Assembly: GCF_017745675.1 (NCBI RefSeq)
Contig: NZ_JAFLJM010000017.1
Location: 50,834-114,833, forward strand
DNA: 64,000 nt
DNA from: Alkalihalobacillus sp. BA299
GTDB taxonomy: Bacteria > Bacillota > Bacilli > Bacillales > Bacillaceae_F
Direction of reading: 5' to 3'
The translations under genes and the position numbers were made by a program. Below the pieces are notes generated by a model. It worked only from the letters and a program-made list of their open reading frames with translations. It was not told the origin of the DNA and did no database searches. This document shows positions 34,077-43,152 of this stretch, piece after piece (positions within the stretch are counted from its first letter, which is position 1; each line of letters opens with the position of its first letter).

Positions 34077-34709
34077 TTGGCAAAAAAGAAGTATTATGTC
34101 GTTTGGAGTGGGAGAAAAACAGGAATTTTCAACACTTGGGCTGAATGTGAAAGGCAAGTTAAAGGCTTCCAAGGTGCGAGATTTAAGTCGTTCGAAAGTA
34201 AAGCTGAAGCAGAAGCGGCTTTATCAAGTGGAAAGGCACCTACAAAAAAGTCATCAGCGAGAAAAACAATTCAAACTAAAAGGGTAGAGTCAGTAAGTGA
34301 TGTTGTATGGGACAGTGTTTCTGTTGATGTTGGCTGCAGGGGAAATCCTGGGATCGTTGAATATAAAGGCGTGCATACGAAAACAGGAGAGGTACTATTT
34401 TCACACCCAGAAATACATATCGGAACGAATAATATGGGTGAATTTTTAGCAATCGTACATGGTTTAGCGTGGTTAAAGCAACAAGGAAAAGATGAAACGC
34501 CGATTTATTCTGATTCCAAAACGGCCATGAAATGGGTAAAAGATAAGAAAGTGAATTCAAACTTAAAGCGTGATAAAGAAACTGAATACATTTGGTCTTT
34601 AGTCGAGCGTGCTGAAAGATGGTTACAAACGAGTACGTATAAAAATCCAATTCTCAAATGGCGTACAGAATTATGGGGTGAAATTAAAGCCGACTATGGT
34701 CGGAAATAA
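34077..34709 (+). CDS. rnhA: Ribonuclease HI with N-terminal hybrid-binding domain
   Basis: From TTG 34077 (GGGGTGAATGA upstream) the product has 210 residues and starts AKKKYYVVWSGRKTGIFNTW, the viroplasmin/RNA-DNA hybrid-binding domain. The RNase H domain follows a linker: VSVDVGCRGNPGIVEYKGV, TNNMGEFLAIVHGL, IYSDSKTAMKWVKDKK and the ending WGEIKADYGRK, supplying the catalytic D, E, D and D. It is strikingly like the structurally studied Bacillus halodurans RNase H1. An ATG at 34044 would add 11 residues without an RBS. It removes RNA from RNA-DNA hybrids. Confidence 0.9.
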   Translation: MAKKKYYVVWSGRKTGIFNTWAECERQVKGFQGARFKSFESKAEAEAALSSGKAPTKKSSARKTIQTKRVESVSDVVWDSVSVDVGCRGNPGIVEYKGVHTKTGEVLFSHPEIHIGTNNMGEFLAIVHGLAWLKQQGKDETPIYSDSKTAMKWVKDKKVNSNLKRDKETEYIWSLVERAERWLQTSTYKNPILKWRTELWGEIKADYGRK

Positions 34710-34784
34710 CTATTTCTATAGTAAGAGGATGTAAGGAACGTCATATTAGTAACATGAATTGATTAGGGACCGAGGAGATTTTAA

Positions 34785-36158
34785 ATGAGTGAAACGTATG
34801 AACAATTATTACAGTTGCAAAGAAATTATTTTTATAGCGGTGAGACAAAGGACGTTCATTTTCGTATTCAACAACTGAAGAAGTTAAAAAACGCTATAAA
34901 AGCAAATGAAAAAAAGCTTAGTGATGCATTAAGAAAGGACTTAAATAAGTCAGACTTTGAATCATATCTCACTGAATTAGGTGTTCTATACAATGAAATT
35001 ACAGAAGCGGTAAAACATGTGAAAGCGTGGGCTAAGCCACGAAAAGTAAAGATGCCAATTACACATGTTGGATCAGATAGTTATATTTATCCTGAACCGT
35101 ACGGAGTTTCATTAATTATTTCACCATGGAATTTTCCAGTAAACTTGACGATTGCTCCTATAATTGGAGCGATCGCTGCAGGCTGTTGCGCAATTGTTAA
35201 GCCATCTGAATTAACACCAAATACTTCAGGTATCCTTGCACACTTATTGAAACAGACATTTGAGGATCGTTATATTGCAGTCGTTGAAGGCGACGTAGCA
35301 ACGAGTAAGGCGTTATTAGCGTTAAATTTTGATCATATTTTCTTTACAGGAAGTGTTACGGTAGGGAAGGTCGTTATGGAAGCAGCGGCTAAACATTTAA
35401 CACCGATCACCTTAGAGCTAGGGGGAAAAAGCCCAACGATTGTTCATAAAGATGCGAAACTAGATGTGGCTGCCAAGCGTATTGCTTGGGGGAAGTTTAC
35501 AAACGCAGGGCAAACATGTGTGGCTCCAGATTATTTACTCATTCATAAAAGTATTAAAGAACGTTTTTTAGAAAAATTAATGTATCAAATAAAAGATCAA
35601 TTTGGGGATGATGTAACTCAAAATTCAGATTATCCAAGGGTCGTTAATGGAAGCCATTTTGATCGACTACTAAGTTACATGAAAGATGGAACGATCGTAT
35701 TTGGTGGGCGTTCCATAAGAGAACGTCTTTTTATCGCTCCTACGATCCTAGAAAATGTTACTTGGAATTCTGCGGTCATGGAAGAAGAAATATTCGGTCC
35801 TATTCTTCCAGTCATTGAATATGAAACCGAACAAGAAGTAATAGACATGGTTAGAAAACGACCGAATTCACTAGCTCTTTATTTATTTGCAGAAAATAAA
35901 AAGATGGAGCAAGTCGTTCTAAAGCATCTATCATTTGGTGGTGGCTGTATTAATGATGTCATTTACCATGTTGGAACGACGAGGCTCCCTTTTGGTGGTG
36001 TTGGTTCAAGTGGTATCGGAGCGTATCATGGTAAATATAGTTTTGATGCTTTCTCACACGAAAAAGGAGTCATGCATCAATCAACGAAAATAGATATTCC
36101 CTTTAGATATCACAAGACCAAAGGTGGACTAAAAGTATTAAAACGAATTATGAAATAA
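34785..36158 (+). CDS. Aldehyde dehydrogenase (YwdH-like, class 3 type)
   Basis: The 457-residue protein lacks the first Rossmann-side extension of longer ALDHs and ends with DIPFRYHKTKGG, as in class 3 fatty aldehyde dehydrogenases. Motifs: SPWNFPVNLTIAPIIGAIAAGC, FTGSVTVGKVVME, base E in LELGGKSPTIV (about 210), Cys in GQTCVAPDYLL (about 245), EEIFGPILPVI and FGGVGSSGIGAYHGKYSFD. It oxidises medium or long-chain aldehydes to acids. GACCGAGGAG precedes the ATG. Single gene followed by repeats. Confidence 0.86.
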   Translation: MSETYEQLLQLQRNYFYSGETKDVHFRIQQLKKLKNAIKANEKKLSDALRKDLNKSDFESYLTELGVLYNEITEAVKHVKAWAKPRKVKMPITHVGSDSYIYPEPYGVSLIISPWNFPVNLTIAPIIGAIAAGCCAIVKPSELTPNTSGILAHLLKQTFEDRYIAVVEGDVATSKALLALNFDHIFFTGSVTVGKVVMEAAAKHLTPITLELGGKSPTIVHKDAKLDVAAKRIAWGKFTNAGQTCVAPDYLLIHKSIKERFLEKLMYQIKDQFGDDVTQNSDYPRVVNGSHFDRLLSYMKDGTIVFGGRSIRERLFIAPTILENVTWNSAVMEEEIFGPILPVIEYETEQEVIDMVRKRPNSLALYLFAENKKMEQVVLKHLSFGGGCINDVIYHVGTTRLPFGGVGSSGIGAYHGKYSFDAFSHEKGVMHQSTKIDIPFRYHKTKGGLKVLKRIMK

Positions 36159-36206
36159 ATTTCCTTAAAAAAGCTGACTTGAAGTCGTTTTTTTTCTAAG
36201 AATAAG

Positions 36207-36343
36207 AAATTTCGAGGATGTCTAGCTGCAGGTGTCATCGGCTCGAGGTCGCTTCGGTCCATCAAACGTGTCCAAAAGTCAGGACACTAATTGTTGGCCC
36301 TCCAGCGCTTGTCGCCGATAAGCAGACACCTTCTGCTTTTCTT
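36207..36343. repeat. Interspersed palindromic repeat A, copy 2
   Basis: Nearly identical to 15536-15670 (differences are a few substitutions and one missing base). It is directly followed by repeat B copy 1, forming a compound element in the gap between the aldehyde dehydrogenase and alkA genes. Confidence 0.85.
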
Positions 36344-36493
36344 GTCTAGCTACAGCGCCCAGCGTCTAGTGGACTTCGCTCCTCCTCCTTACGATAAGTC
36401 AACATCGCCTCGTTAGCACTCGCCGTGTTTCCTTTATCTCATACGGTGGGGCTCCAGTCCATACACCGCTAAGCGGGCGCTTGCGCTTTTCTT
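36344..36493. repeat. Interspersed palindromic repeat B, copy 1
   Basis: Begins GTCTAGCTACAGCGCCCAGC and ends AAGCGGGCGCTTGCGCTTTT; the ends GCGCCC/GGGCGC are complementary. Inner landmarks are CCTCCTTACGATAAGTCAAC and GTGTTTCCTTTATCTC. Related to 37619-37767 with more changes. Confidence 0.8.
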
Positions 36494-36556
36494 ATTCTAC
36501 ATCTACCTTAAAAATTACATATTTATTTTTTAAAAGTCTAAGGAGGAAAAGAGAGA

Positions 36557-36637
36557 ATGATCTCGTATTATATACTTAGTGAAAATTCGAATAATTTAAT
36601 GAGAGTTAAGGGACGAGTAAGGAGCTTTTTTAGATGA
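36557..36637 (+). CDS. 26-residue upstream ORF coupled to the glycosylase gene
   Basis: ATG 36557 follows AGGAGG (10 bp) and opens a 26-codon frame (MISYYILSENSNNLMRVKG to SFFR) whose TGA overlaps the ATGATG of the next gene. It may be a leader peptide that couples or tunes translation. Short length makes it uncertain. Confidence 0.4.
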   Translation: MISYYILSENSNNLMRVKGRVRSFFR

Positions 36638-37524
36638 TGGAGATTATACACGAAATTAAGACACCTTATGCCGTTTCTCACATGCTTGAAAGGTTGTCAT
36701 CTGACCCACTTCATGTTGTTGATATCGTAAAACAGGAAGTAAAAGTTCCTATTTATGATGAAAACCACGTGGTTTCGGTTTCTTTTGGACAAAAAGATGA
36801 TGTAACGAGAATAATGATCACAGGTGAAATTCAACATAAAGATAAGGTTTTTGAAAAGTTAAAAAATATTTTCAGGTGGGATGTTAATCTTCAGCTAGTT
36901 AAGGAGCATTTTCAAAATACAAGGTTAGCTATTTTATTTGATATATTTTATGGAGCACCTCTTGTTTGTGATTTTGATTTATATGGATGTTTAATGAAAA
37001 CCATTATTCATCAGCAATTGAATATGAAGTTTGCTCATCAACTTACTTCTCGATTCGTTAAAGAGTATGGCTATGAGGTTGAAGGAGTGCTATTTTATCC
37101 TCGTCCTGAACAAGTATGTGTATTAAAGGTAGAACAACTACGTGAGCTGCAATTTAGTCAACGAAAAGCAGAGTATATCATTGATACTTCTAAAAAAATA
37201 GCAACAGGTGATCTCCATTTAGAATCCCTTCGTCACAAGCGAGATGAAGAAGTGATTGAAACATTAATACAAATTCGTGGGATCGGAAAGTGGACAGCTG
37301 AAAACTTTCTTTTATTTGGTTTAGGTCGCCCTAATTTATTACCTGCTGCTGATATCGGCATTCAAAACGCACTAAAGCGTCTCTATCATTTAGAAACGAA
37401 ACCAAAACCTGACGAAATTATAGATTTAGCAAAAGAATGGGAACCTTATTCGAGCTATGCTAGCTTATATTTATGGCTAAGTGTCGAACGCCCTCAATTA
37501 CTAGATGAGTTTTTAAAAAATTAG
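36634..37524 (+). CDS. alkA: AlkA-type DNA-3-methyladenine glycosylase
   Basis: The 296-residue protein has an N-terminal beta domain (to about 100) and the HhH-GPD domain: FDLYGCLMKTIIHQQLN, the helix-hairpin-helix LIQIRGIGKWTAENFLLFG and the catalytic aspartate in LLPAADIGIQNAL (about residue 239). It excises alkylated purines as the first step of base excision repair. Starts ATG 36634 or 36637 follow GTAAGGAGC. No Ada or other methylation repair gene is near. Confidence 0.86.
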   Translation: MMEIIHEIKTPYAVSHMLERLSSDPLHVVDIVKQEVKVPIYDENHVVSVSFGQKDDVTRIMITGEIQHKDKVFEKLKNIFRWDVNLQLVKEHFQNTRLAILFDIFYGAPLVCDFDLYGCLMKTIIHQQLNMKFAHQLTSRFVKEYGYEVEGVLFYPRPEQVCVLKVEQLRELQFSQRKAEYIIDTSKKIATGDLHLESLRHKRDEEVIETLIQIRGIGKWTAENFLLFGLGRPNLLPAADIGIQNALKRLYHLETKPKPDEIIDLAKEWEPYSSYASLYLWLSVERPQLLDEFLKN

Positions 37525-37618
37525 AATGAAATCTAGTTTTTCAACATACCGTTGTATAGTGTAAATAAGAGCTAATACGCATTTTGTGGCTGTTAGTTCT
37601 TATCATTGTTTCTAGAAT

Positions 37619-37767
37619 GTCTAGGCAAGCGCCCACCGATTAACGAGATTTCCCTCACCTCCGTACGATAAGTTAACATCGACTCACTAACGAGCACCCG
37701 AGTTTTCTTTATCTCCTGCGGCTTAGTCAAGTCCGTACACCAGTTAACAGGCGCTTGTGTGTTTCTT
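37619..37767. repeat. Interspersed palindromic repeat B, copy 2
   Basis: Starts GTCTAGGCAAGCGCCCACCG and ends GTTAACAGGCGCTTGTGTGT; outer arms CAAGCGCC/GGCGCTTG complementary. Shares CCGTACGATAAGTTAACATC and GTTTTCTTTATCTCCTGCGG with copy 1. Confidence 0.8.
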
Positions 37768-37796
37768 ATGTTAGTTGAGCTTTATGTTTTGCGTTT

Positions 37797-37810
37797 AGAA
37801 AGCGCTTACA
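37797..37810 (+). promoter_or_regulatory. CcpA cre site upstream of the acyl-CoA ligase
   Basis: AGAAAGCGCTTACA matches TGWNANCGNTNWCA at 13 of 14 positions. It overlaps a possible promoter (TTGCGT-N17-ACATAA), so glucose would be expected to repress the ligase gene. CGGCTTTTAAGCCG at 37845-37858 is a further perfect dyad of unknown role. Confidence 0.7.
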
Positions 37811-37895
37811 AACATAAGGGGGAGTTCATTATTTCGAGTAATACGGCTTTTAAGCCGAAATTATAGATTAAAAGAATGTTAGGAGGCGTTTTCTT

Positions 37896-39509
37896 ATGAT
37901 GAATGTACCATTAAACATCTCTTCTATGATGGAAAGAGCAGAAAAATATTTTCCAAAAAAAGAAGTCATCACAAAAACACCAGCAGGAGTTAAACGACAT
38001 ACGTACCGTGAAATTGGTCAAAGAACAAGGCAATTATCAAATGCGTTACAAAAGCTAGGTGTTGAGCAAGGTGACCGAGTGGCTACATTTGCTTGGAACT
38101 CTCATCGTCATTTAGAAGCCTACTTTGCAATTCCTGGCTTAGGTGCTGTTCTTCATACAATTAACATTCGTTTAGCTGCTGAACATATTTCATATATCGT
38201 CAACCATGCTGAAGATAAAGTACTTCTAATTGATAGTGACCTCCTACCATTAATTGAACGTGTAAAAGATGAACTTAAAACAGTTGAAGCGTACATTATC
38301 ATGACAGATGGTGAATTACCAGAAACGAGTTTATTCCCTGTTTATTCATATGAGGAATTATTGTCTGAAGGGAATTCAGACTTTGAATTTCTTAAAGACA
38401 TCGATGAAAATGCACCAGCTGGAATATGCTATACGTCAGCTACGACTGGAAACCCTAAAGGTGTAGTCTATAGCCATCGTGGAATTTTTCTTCATAGTAT
38501 GGCACTTGGATTAGTAGATACAGGCGCTCTTTCTGAGTCAGATCGATGCATGGCTGTCGTTCCAATGTTCCATGCGAATGCTTGGGGAATGCCTTTTGCC
38601 GCTACGTGGTTTGGATCGACACAAATTATGCCTGGAGCACAGTTTACGCCAAAGGTCTTAGCGGAACTCATTGTCAGTGAACGAGTAACATTAACAGCAG
38701 GTGTTCCAACGATTTGGCTTGGGCTGTTGAAGGAACTTGAAACCGGTGAATATGATACGAGTAGTTTAAGGGCTGTCCTTTGCGGGGGTTCCGCTGCTCC
38801 AGCTGCAATGATTAAAGCATTTGAAGTAAAATACGGAATTCCGTTTCTTCATGCATATGGAATGACGGAAACGAGCCCGCTTGTTAGTGTCTCTAGATTG
38901 AAAAGTTATCAAATAGACTTACCTGAAGAAGAGAAATTAACGATTCGTGCTAAGCAAGGCCTTGTTGTACCGGGATTAGAAATTAAAGTCGTTGGTCAAG
39001 AAGGGGAAGTAAAAATGGATGGAGAAGAGATGGGCGAGCTCTTGATTCGTGGTCCTTGGATTGCTAAAGAATATTATAAGGATGAAAGAAGTAAAGAGGC
39101 ATTCCATAACGGGTGGCTACATACTGGTGATGTCGCTACAATTGATGAAGAAGGTGTAATAAAGCTCGTTGACCGGACGAAGGATCTTATAAAAAGTGGA
39201 GGCGAGTGGATATCTTCTGTTGATTTAGAAAACGGATTAATGGCACATGACGCTATTTTTGAAGCTGCAGTTGTAGCTATACCCCACCCTGAGTGGCAGG
39301 AACGTCCGTTAGCTTGCGTGGTATTGAAAGAAGAATATAAAGGAAAAATTACAAAAGAGGACGTCATTGAATTTTTACGCCCGCAATTTGCAAAATGGTG
39401 GTTACCAGATGATGTCGTCTTTTTAGAGGAAATTCCGAAAACATCGGTCGGAAAATTTCTGAAAAGAGCGTTACGTGACCAATTAAAAGAACATTTTCAA
39501 GTTCAGTAA
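37896..39509 (+). CDS. Long-chain fatty acid-CoA ligase (AMP-binding)
   Basis: The 537-residue protein has the ANL-family order: ICYTSATTGNPKGVVYSHRG (P-loop, about 178), AYGMTETSPLVS, GWLHTGDVATIDEEG, RTKDLIKSGGEWISSVDLEN and the C-terminal catalytic Lys in KTSVGKFLKRALRDQ. It activates a fatty acid to its acyl-CoA through an acyl-AMP. Similarity is to medium/long-chain acyl-CoA synthetases. RBS TTAGGAGGCG. A cre site upstream fits a catabolic role. Confidence 0.86.
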   Translation: MMNVPLNISSMMERAEKYFPKKEVITKTPAGVKRHTYREIGQRTRQLSNALQKLGVEQGDRVATFAWNSHRHLEAYFAIPGLGAVLHTINIRLAAEHISYIVNHAEDKVLLIDSDLLPLIERVKDELKTVEAYIIMTDGELPETSLFPVYSYEELLSEGNSDFEFLKDIDENAPAGICYTSATTGNPKGVVYSHRGIFLHSMALGLVDTGALSESDRCMAVVPMFHANAWGMPFAATWFGSTQIMPGAQFTPKVLAELIVSERVTLTAGVPTIWLGLLKELETGEYDTSSLRAVLCGGSAAPAAMIKAFEVKYGIPFLHAYGMTETSPLVSVSRLKSYQIDLPEEEKLTIRAKQGLVVPGLEIKVVGQEGEVKMDGEEMGELLIRGPWIAKEYYKDERSKEAFHNGWLHTGDVATIDEEGVIKLVDRTKDLIKSGGEWISSVDLENGLMAHDAIFEAAVVAIPHPEWQERPLACVVLKEEYKGKITKEDVIEFLRPQFAKWWLPDDVVFLEEIPKTSVGKFLKRALRDQLKEHFQVQ

Positions 39510-39587
39510 AATAATATCAATCAATCTATGAAATTGTAATCTAGTCAAAGTTAAAAGTGAGTTAGGTATAATTGAATAGAAGTGGTT

Positions 39588-39668
39588 TAAAAGGGTAAAG
39601 CTTAGTATGTTTTGTGTATCCCAATTTGTGGGGGACCTAACACTTTTTATTGAGCTTACCCTTTTTTG
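39588..39668 (+). terminator. Terminator with a long structured loop
   Basis: AAAAGGGTAAaGCTTA pairs with TGAGCTTACCCTTTTTT across about 48 nt; the loop has its own ATCCCA...TGGGGGA hairpin. It lies 78 bp after the ligase gene. The rest of the gap up to 39843 shows nothing clear beyond an AT-rich promoter-like stretch. Confidence 0.75.
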
Positions 39669-39843
39669 TATTCTAGGTGAAATTTATTTACCAATTGTTT
39701 AGAGTTGGTAAAATGGAAGTAATACAAATATAAATTAATTAAACGTTTATTTAAAGATTTTTTTTAGTTTTGCTGAAATATGATAATTGAAATTTAAAAT
39801 TGCACATAATAACAAAAATTCTTTTATAAAAGAGGGATAGTTT

Positions 39844-40218
39844 ATGTCACTTTCAAATGGTGTAATTAATACGATTTCAGCGATAGTTGCCATTATTTCT
39901 ATGGTACTTGTTTTATTAATTCAGTGGAACATTGAACGAGAAACAAAAGAACGTAGACTGTCACTTTTCTTTCATGTCATTAACGTACTCGTTATGCTCA
40001 TGTTTTATAGTACATCTCAATTAGCGCTTTACGGATCGATATCTACATATAAAGATCATGGTGGAATGCTACGCGTTCTATTAGAAGCTGTTCTTCTGCC
40101 GATTCCTTTTATTACAACCATTTATGTTTTGGCAGCGATAAGCTATCGGAGTTACGTTCGTCCGTATGTAAAAGTGAAAGGCTCAAACCTTGTTATATTA
40201 AAGCGGAGAAGAAGGTAG
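39844..40218 (+). CDS. Small membrane protein of unknown function
   Basis: The 124-residue protein has three predicted membrane helices (about 9-27, 43-63, 76-99) and a basic tail ending LKRRRR, which should be cytoplasmic. RBS AAAAGAGGGA. I do not recognise the family; it stands alone, and its end is followed by a long palindrome. Confidence 0.7.
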   Translation: MSLSNGVINTISAIVAIISMVLVLLIQWNIERETKERRLSLFFHVINVLVMLMFYSTSQLALYGSISTYKDHGGMLRVLLEAVLLPIPFITTIYVLAAISYRSYVRPYVKVKGSNLVILKRRRR

Positions 40219-40231
40219 GGGAATTATGTGG

Positions 40232-40277
40232 GAGTCAGGCACCGTTAACACTGTACAGTGCTAACGGTGCCTGACTC
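40232..40277. repeat. Long perfect palindrome of the TCAGGCACC type
   Basis: GAGTCAGGCACCGTTA and TAACGGTGCCTGACTC are exact complements; the centre CACTGTACAGTG is itself palindromic, so nearly the whole 46 bp folds on itself. It sits between converging genes. Hairpins with GTCAGGCACC/GGTGCCTGAC are scattered in many Bacillus genomes (recollection, not a search). No T run, so not a classical terminator. Confidence 0.75.
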
Positions 40278-40294
40278 TGCAAAAATGCATCTTT

Positions 40295-41110
40295 TTATAA
40301 ATTTTCAAGTAGTGTATTCATTTGTTCCTTTATTAAACATAAGTCGTTGGATAGCCAGCGAAAATGCAATCCGTATCCATCAATGTTTGTTAAGCCAACA
40401 CGATGAGTTTGGCATGTATTAAATTCATTTACTATCGCTGCAAAGCTTTCTTTCTTGGCTTTAGAATTGATATACCATATCGTTCCTAAATAAGTACTCG
40501 ATTCAAACATCCCTAAATGGAAGAGTGATGAATTTTTACCTTGTAAATTTAAATGGTCGAAGATGATTAATTTTTCATCTACATAGATGAATGCTTTAGA
40601 TGAAAACCTGTGAAATAAAAAACTTTCATTACTTTTTTCTCGCCCTGAAGAAAAAATTTCACTATAAGCTAAAGAAGAAGAAGGTTTCATTCGTATCGTC
40701 GTATGCGAATGAAAGATTGAATCTTTATACGGAATGGTCGTTTCAGGTAGCCAAACGAGCTTTGCGTTTTCCTCTATTTCAATATCAATGGATTGCATAC
40801 AAGGCTTGTGTTGATTTGCTGGGTAAATCTTGGATGATGACTGTGGAATTAAGGTCACTTCACTTTCTTTACACAAGGAAATACGAAATTCATTTGTATC
40901 CCCCGAAACCATACCACCTGATGTTTCTACTAAATAGACCGTTGCACAATTTGTGTCATCGAGATAAAGTGCTTTACTAGATTTTAATGGGGATGATTGA
41001 TGACAGTGAGTAAGTTTTGTCAGACCATGTAAGTTATCAAATGAAAGAAATAGCTGGCCGTTCATTTGATTTAGTTTTGAATTACTTTTCTCCTGTTTGA
41101 GCTTCGGCAT
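40295..41110 (-). CDS. ureD: Urease accessory protein UreD
   Basis: The 271-residue protein shows UreD features: [16 protein letters not shown] (GG-x-V-x-GD motif), [21 protein letters not shown], and a C-terminal [12 protein letters not shown]. UreD binds apo-urease and with UreF and UreG forms the complex that inserts nickel and carbamylates the active-site lysine. It is the last gene of the minus-strand urease operon and its start overlaps the end of ureG by 29 bp. Confidence 0.87.
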   Translation of the reverse strand: MPKLKQEKSNSKLNQMNGQLFLSFDNLHGLTKLTHCHQSSPLKSSKALYLDDTNCATVYLVETSGGMVSGDTNEFRISLCKESEVTLIPQSSSKIYPANQHKPCMQSIDIEIEENAKLVWLPETTIPYKDSIFHSHTTIRMKPSSSLAYSEIFSSGREKSNESFLFHRFSSKAFIYVDEKLIIFDHLNLQGKNSSLFHLGMFESSTYLGTIWYINSKAKKESFAAIVNEFNTCQTHRVGLTNIDGYGLHFRWLSNDLCLIKEQMNTLLENL

Positions 41111-41717
41111 ACAAATCCTCTAATAATAGTTGATGTTTAATCCATTGAATCACTTCATCAATACCAGTTCCTGTTTTTTGATTCGTGAAAATAAATGGTC
41201 GTCCGTCACGAGCTTTAGTAGCATCCTCTGTCATTAAATCAAGGTCTACACCGACATAAGGAGCTAAGTCAATTTTATTAATGACTAATAGATCTGATCG
41301 GGTGACGCCAGGTCCACCTTTACGAGGAATATCTTGTCCTTCAGCCACATCAATCACATATATGAAACCATCGACAAGTTCTGGACTAAACGTTGCAGAT
41401 AAATTGTCACCACCACTTTCAATAAAAATAATATCTAAATCATCAAATCTCTCATTTAGTTCGTCGATTGCTTCAAAATTCATAGATGCATCTTCTCGTA
41501 TAGCAGTATGAGGACAACCACCTGTTTCTACACCGATAATCCGTTCTGGAGGAAGAACACCGTTATTTGTTAAAAACTCAGCATCTTCCTTCGTGTAAAT
41601 ATCATTTGTAATTACACCTAAGCTATAATCATTGTGAATGGCTCGAGTAAGTCTTTCTGTTAATGCTGTCTTTCCAGAACCTACAGGACCGCCGATACCA
41701 ATACGTATTGGTTTCAT
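41082..41717 (-). CDS. ureG: Urease accessory GTPase UreG
   Basis: The 211-residue SIMIBI-class GTPase has the P-loop [11 protein letters not shown] (residues 9-19), the metal-binding motif [17 protein letters not shown] (CPH), [33 protein letters not shown] and the NKID guanine-specificity motif (VINKIDLAP). It supplies energy and nickel for urease maturation. AGGAGATTTG precedes the ATG. Confidence 0.92.
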   Translation of the reverse strand: MKPIRIGIGGPVGSGKTALTERLTRAIHNDYSLGVITNDIYTKEDAEFLTNNGVLPPERIIGVETGGCPHTAIREDASMNFEAIDELNERFDDLDIIFIESGGDNLSATFSPELVDGFIYVIDVAEGQDIPRKGGPGVTRSDLLVINKIDLAPYVGVDLDLMTEDATKARDGRPFIFTNQKTGTGIDEVIQWIKHQLLLEDLYAEAQTGEK

Positions 41718-41741
41718 ATCAAATCTCCTCCAATTCTAGTT

Positions 41742-42350
41742 TTAATTTAGAAAGAAAAAAGCAATTCCAAACCCAATACTTACAGTCCCGACAACATATA
41801 AAATAAAATTTTGAACTGTTCTCGTTTTTGCTGTTCGCATTGGAATACTTATTAACGTGGCAATAATAAACATACCAACCACTGACCCAATTCCAAATAA
41901 GAGTAAAAATAAAATTCCTTGTCCACTATGATTCACTTGACTCACCATTAAAATCGTTAATGCAGCACTTCCAGCTAGGCCATGAATTAAACCAACTAAA
42001 AACGAGCGAATATGGAACTTATTTAGTGACGTAGTTGTGGCTGCATGCTGGGATTTTGCATCTAATAGAGTCCTTATTCCTAAATAAATCAGGACGATTC
42101 CAACAATTGCTTCAAAATAATATTCAAACTGCTCTGAAATACCTAACCCAAATAAAAGGAAGATACACCCCACTATGACTATCGTTAAAGTATGACCTAT
42201 CCCCCAAAAGATTCCTGTTATCCCTGCTTTAAATGGATTTCCTGTTCTAGTTGCAATCGTTGATACCGCAATAACGTGATCTGCATCTAATGAATGTCGC
42301 AACCCAATAAGTAGGCCCATTCCTAATACGGACCAAATTCCAATTTCCAT
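41742..42350 (-). CDS. ureH: UreH-type nickel transporter
   Basis: The 202-residue protein has six membrane helices and the nickel/cobalt transporter signature RHSLDADHV (residues 18-26) with a second GIGHTL motif (about 50) and GLIHGLAGSAAL, typical of UreH/HupE-like permeases. It imports Ni2+ for urease. Located between ureF and ureG, unlike the usual end position in other Bacillus clusters. Confidence 0.87.
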   Translation of the reverse strand: MEIGIWSVLGMGLLIGLRHSLDADHVIAVSTIATRTGNPFKAGITGIFWGIGHTLTIVIVGCIFLLFGLGISEQFEYYFEAIVGIVLIYLGIRTLLDAKSQHAATTTSLNKFHIRSFLVGLIHGLAGSAALTILMVSQVNHSGQGILFLLLFGIGSVVGMFIIATLISIPMRTAKTRTVQNFILYVVGTVSIGFGIAFFFLN

Positions 42351-42408
42351 CTCAGACTACACCTTTCATTAAGTAATTGTTTAATAGAGAAGCTTTGACA
42401 TTCTTGAT

Positions 42409-43152
42409 CTATGAAATAAATAAACGGGTATGCAGCCGCTCATGTTCCATAGAAGCTAGTTCAATACCGACAGATGAATTACTTAAATCTTCTATTGTTT
42501 TTTCTTGTAAAAGAGACACTGCTTTTGTTATTGGCTCTAAAAGGGTATAAATCGCTTGTACTCCTGTAGTTTGTCCAAGCGGAATGGCACGTACGGCATT
42601 GTGAATGAGTGAGCTCATTGCTGTATATAAAAATGCACTAAGTACGTCGTCGATATGAAATTGACGATGGGCGGCGTATATCCCGTAAACAACCGCATAA
42701 TGTCCATAAGCCGTTTTTTCCTTTATTTTCTTCTTCCAAGCGGAAATGGAATCCGCATTTGAAAGTCTACTGACGGTTTCAATAAATTGTTTTCCCATTT
42801 TCATGCTTGCAGTTTTCGATTCAGAAGCTATTTTCATTGCGTGAGCTAGTTGTTCTAACTGGATCAACTCATCGATCTTTTCTTGGAAAGCCAGAGAATA
42901 AGCTTCTTTTACAAAAATTCCATCCCCGCATATTAAATTTGTAAAAAGGTAGGTCTTACAATATTCAATAAGCGTTCCTTTGTCTTTTATTTTTCCTGAT
43001 TGAATGTAGGTTTCCATTCCAAATGAATGAGTGTAAGCACCAATTGGGAAAGCAGAATCATGGATTTGTAGAAAATGTAAAAAGTTAGGATTAATGGTGG
43101 TGATGTCCTTTGTATTTAAATGGTTTTTCGAAGCGTCGTTCTTTCTTTTCAT
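42409..43152 (-). CDS. ureF: Urease accessory protein UreF
   Basis: The protein shows FLHFLQIHDSAFPIGAYTHSFGMETYI, the UreF N-terminal signature, and a helical body with YAAHRQFHIDD and SLIHNAVRAIPLGQTTGVQAI. UreF acts as the checkpoint for UreG in the activation complex. The start is uncertain: ATG 43152 has GAGGCGGG upstream but overlaps ureE by 62 bp; GTG 43161 is possible, and the conserved part begins only about 25 residues in. No canonical start lies closer. Confidence 0.85.
   Translation of the reverse strand: MKRKNDASKNHLNTKDITTINPNFLHFLQIHDSAFPIGAYTHSFGMETYIQSGKIKDKGTLIEYCKTYLFTNLICGDGIFVKEAYSLAFQEKIDELIQLEQLAHAMKIASESKTASMKMGKQFIETVSRLSNADSISAWKKKIKEKTAYGHYAVVYGIYAAHRQFHIDDVLSAFLYTAMSSLIHNAVRAIPLGQTTGVQAIYTLLEPITKAVSLLQEKTIEDLSNSSVGIELASMEHERLHTRLFIS

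Noticed and set aside
34276..34650. Open frame of 124 codons antisense to rnhA
   Set aside because: Fully overlaps conserved RNase H motifs on the other strand; no RBS.
36167..36197. Terminator after the aldehyde dehydrogenase gene
   Set aside because: AAAAAAGCTGACTT/AAGTCGTTTTTT pairs only through A-T ends and a 4-5 bp stem with a 2 nt loop; too weak to list.
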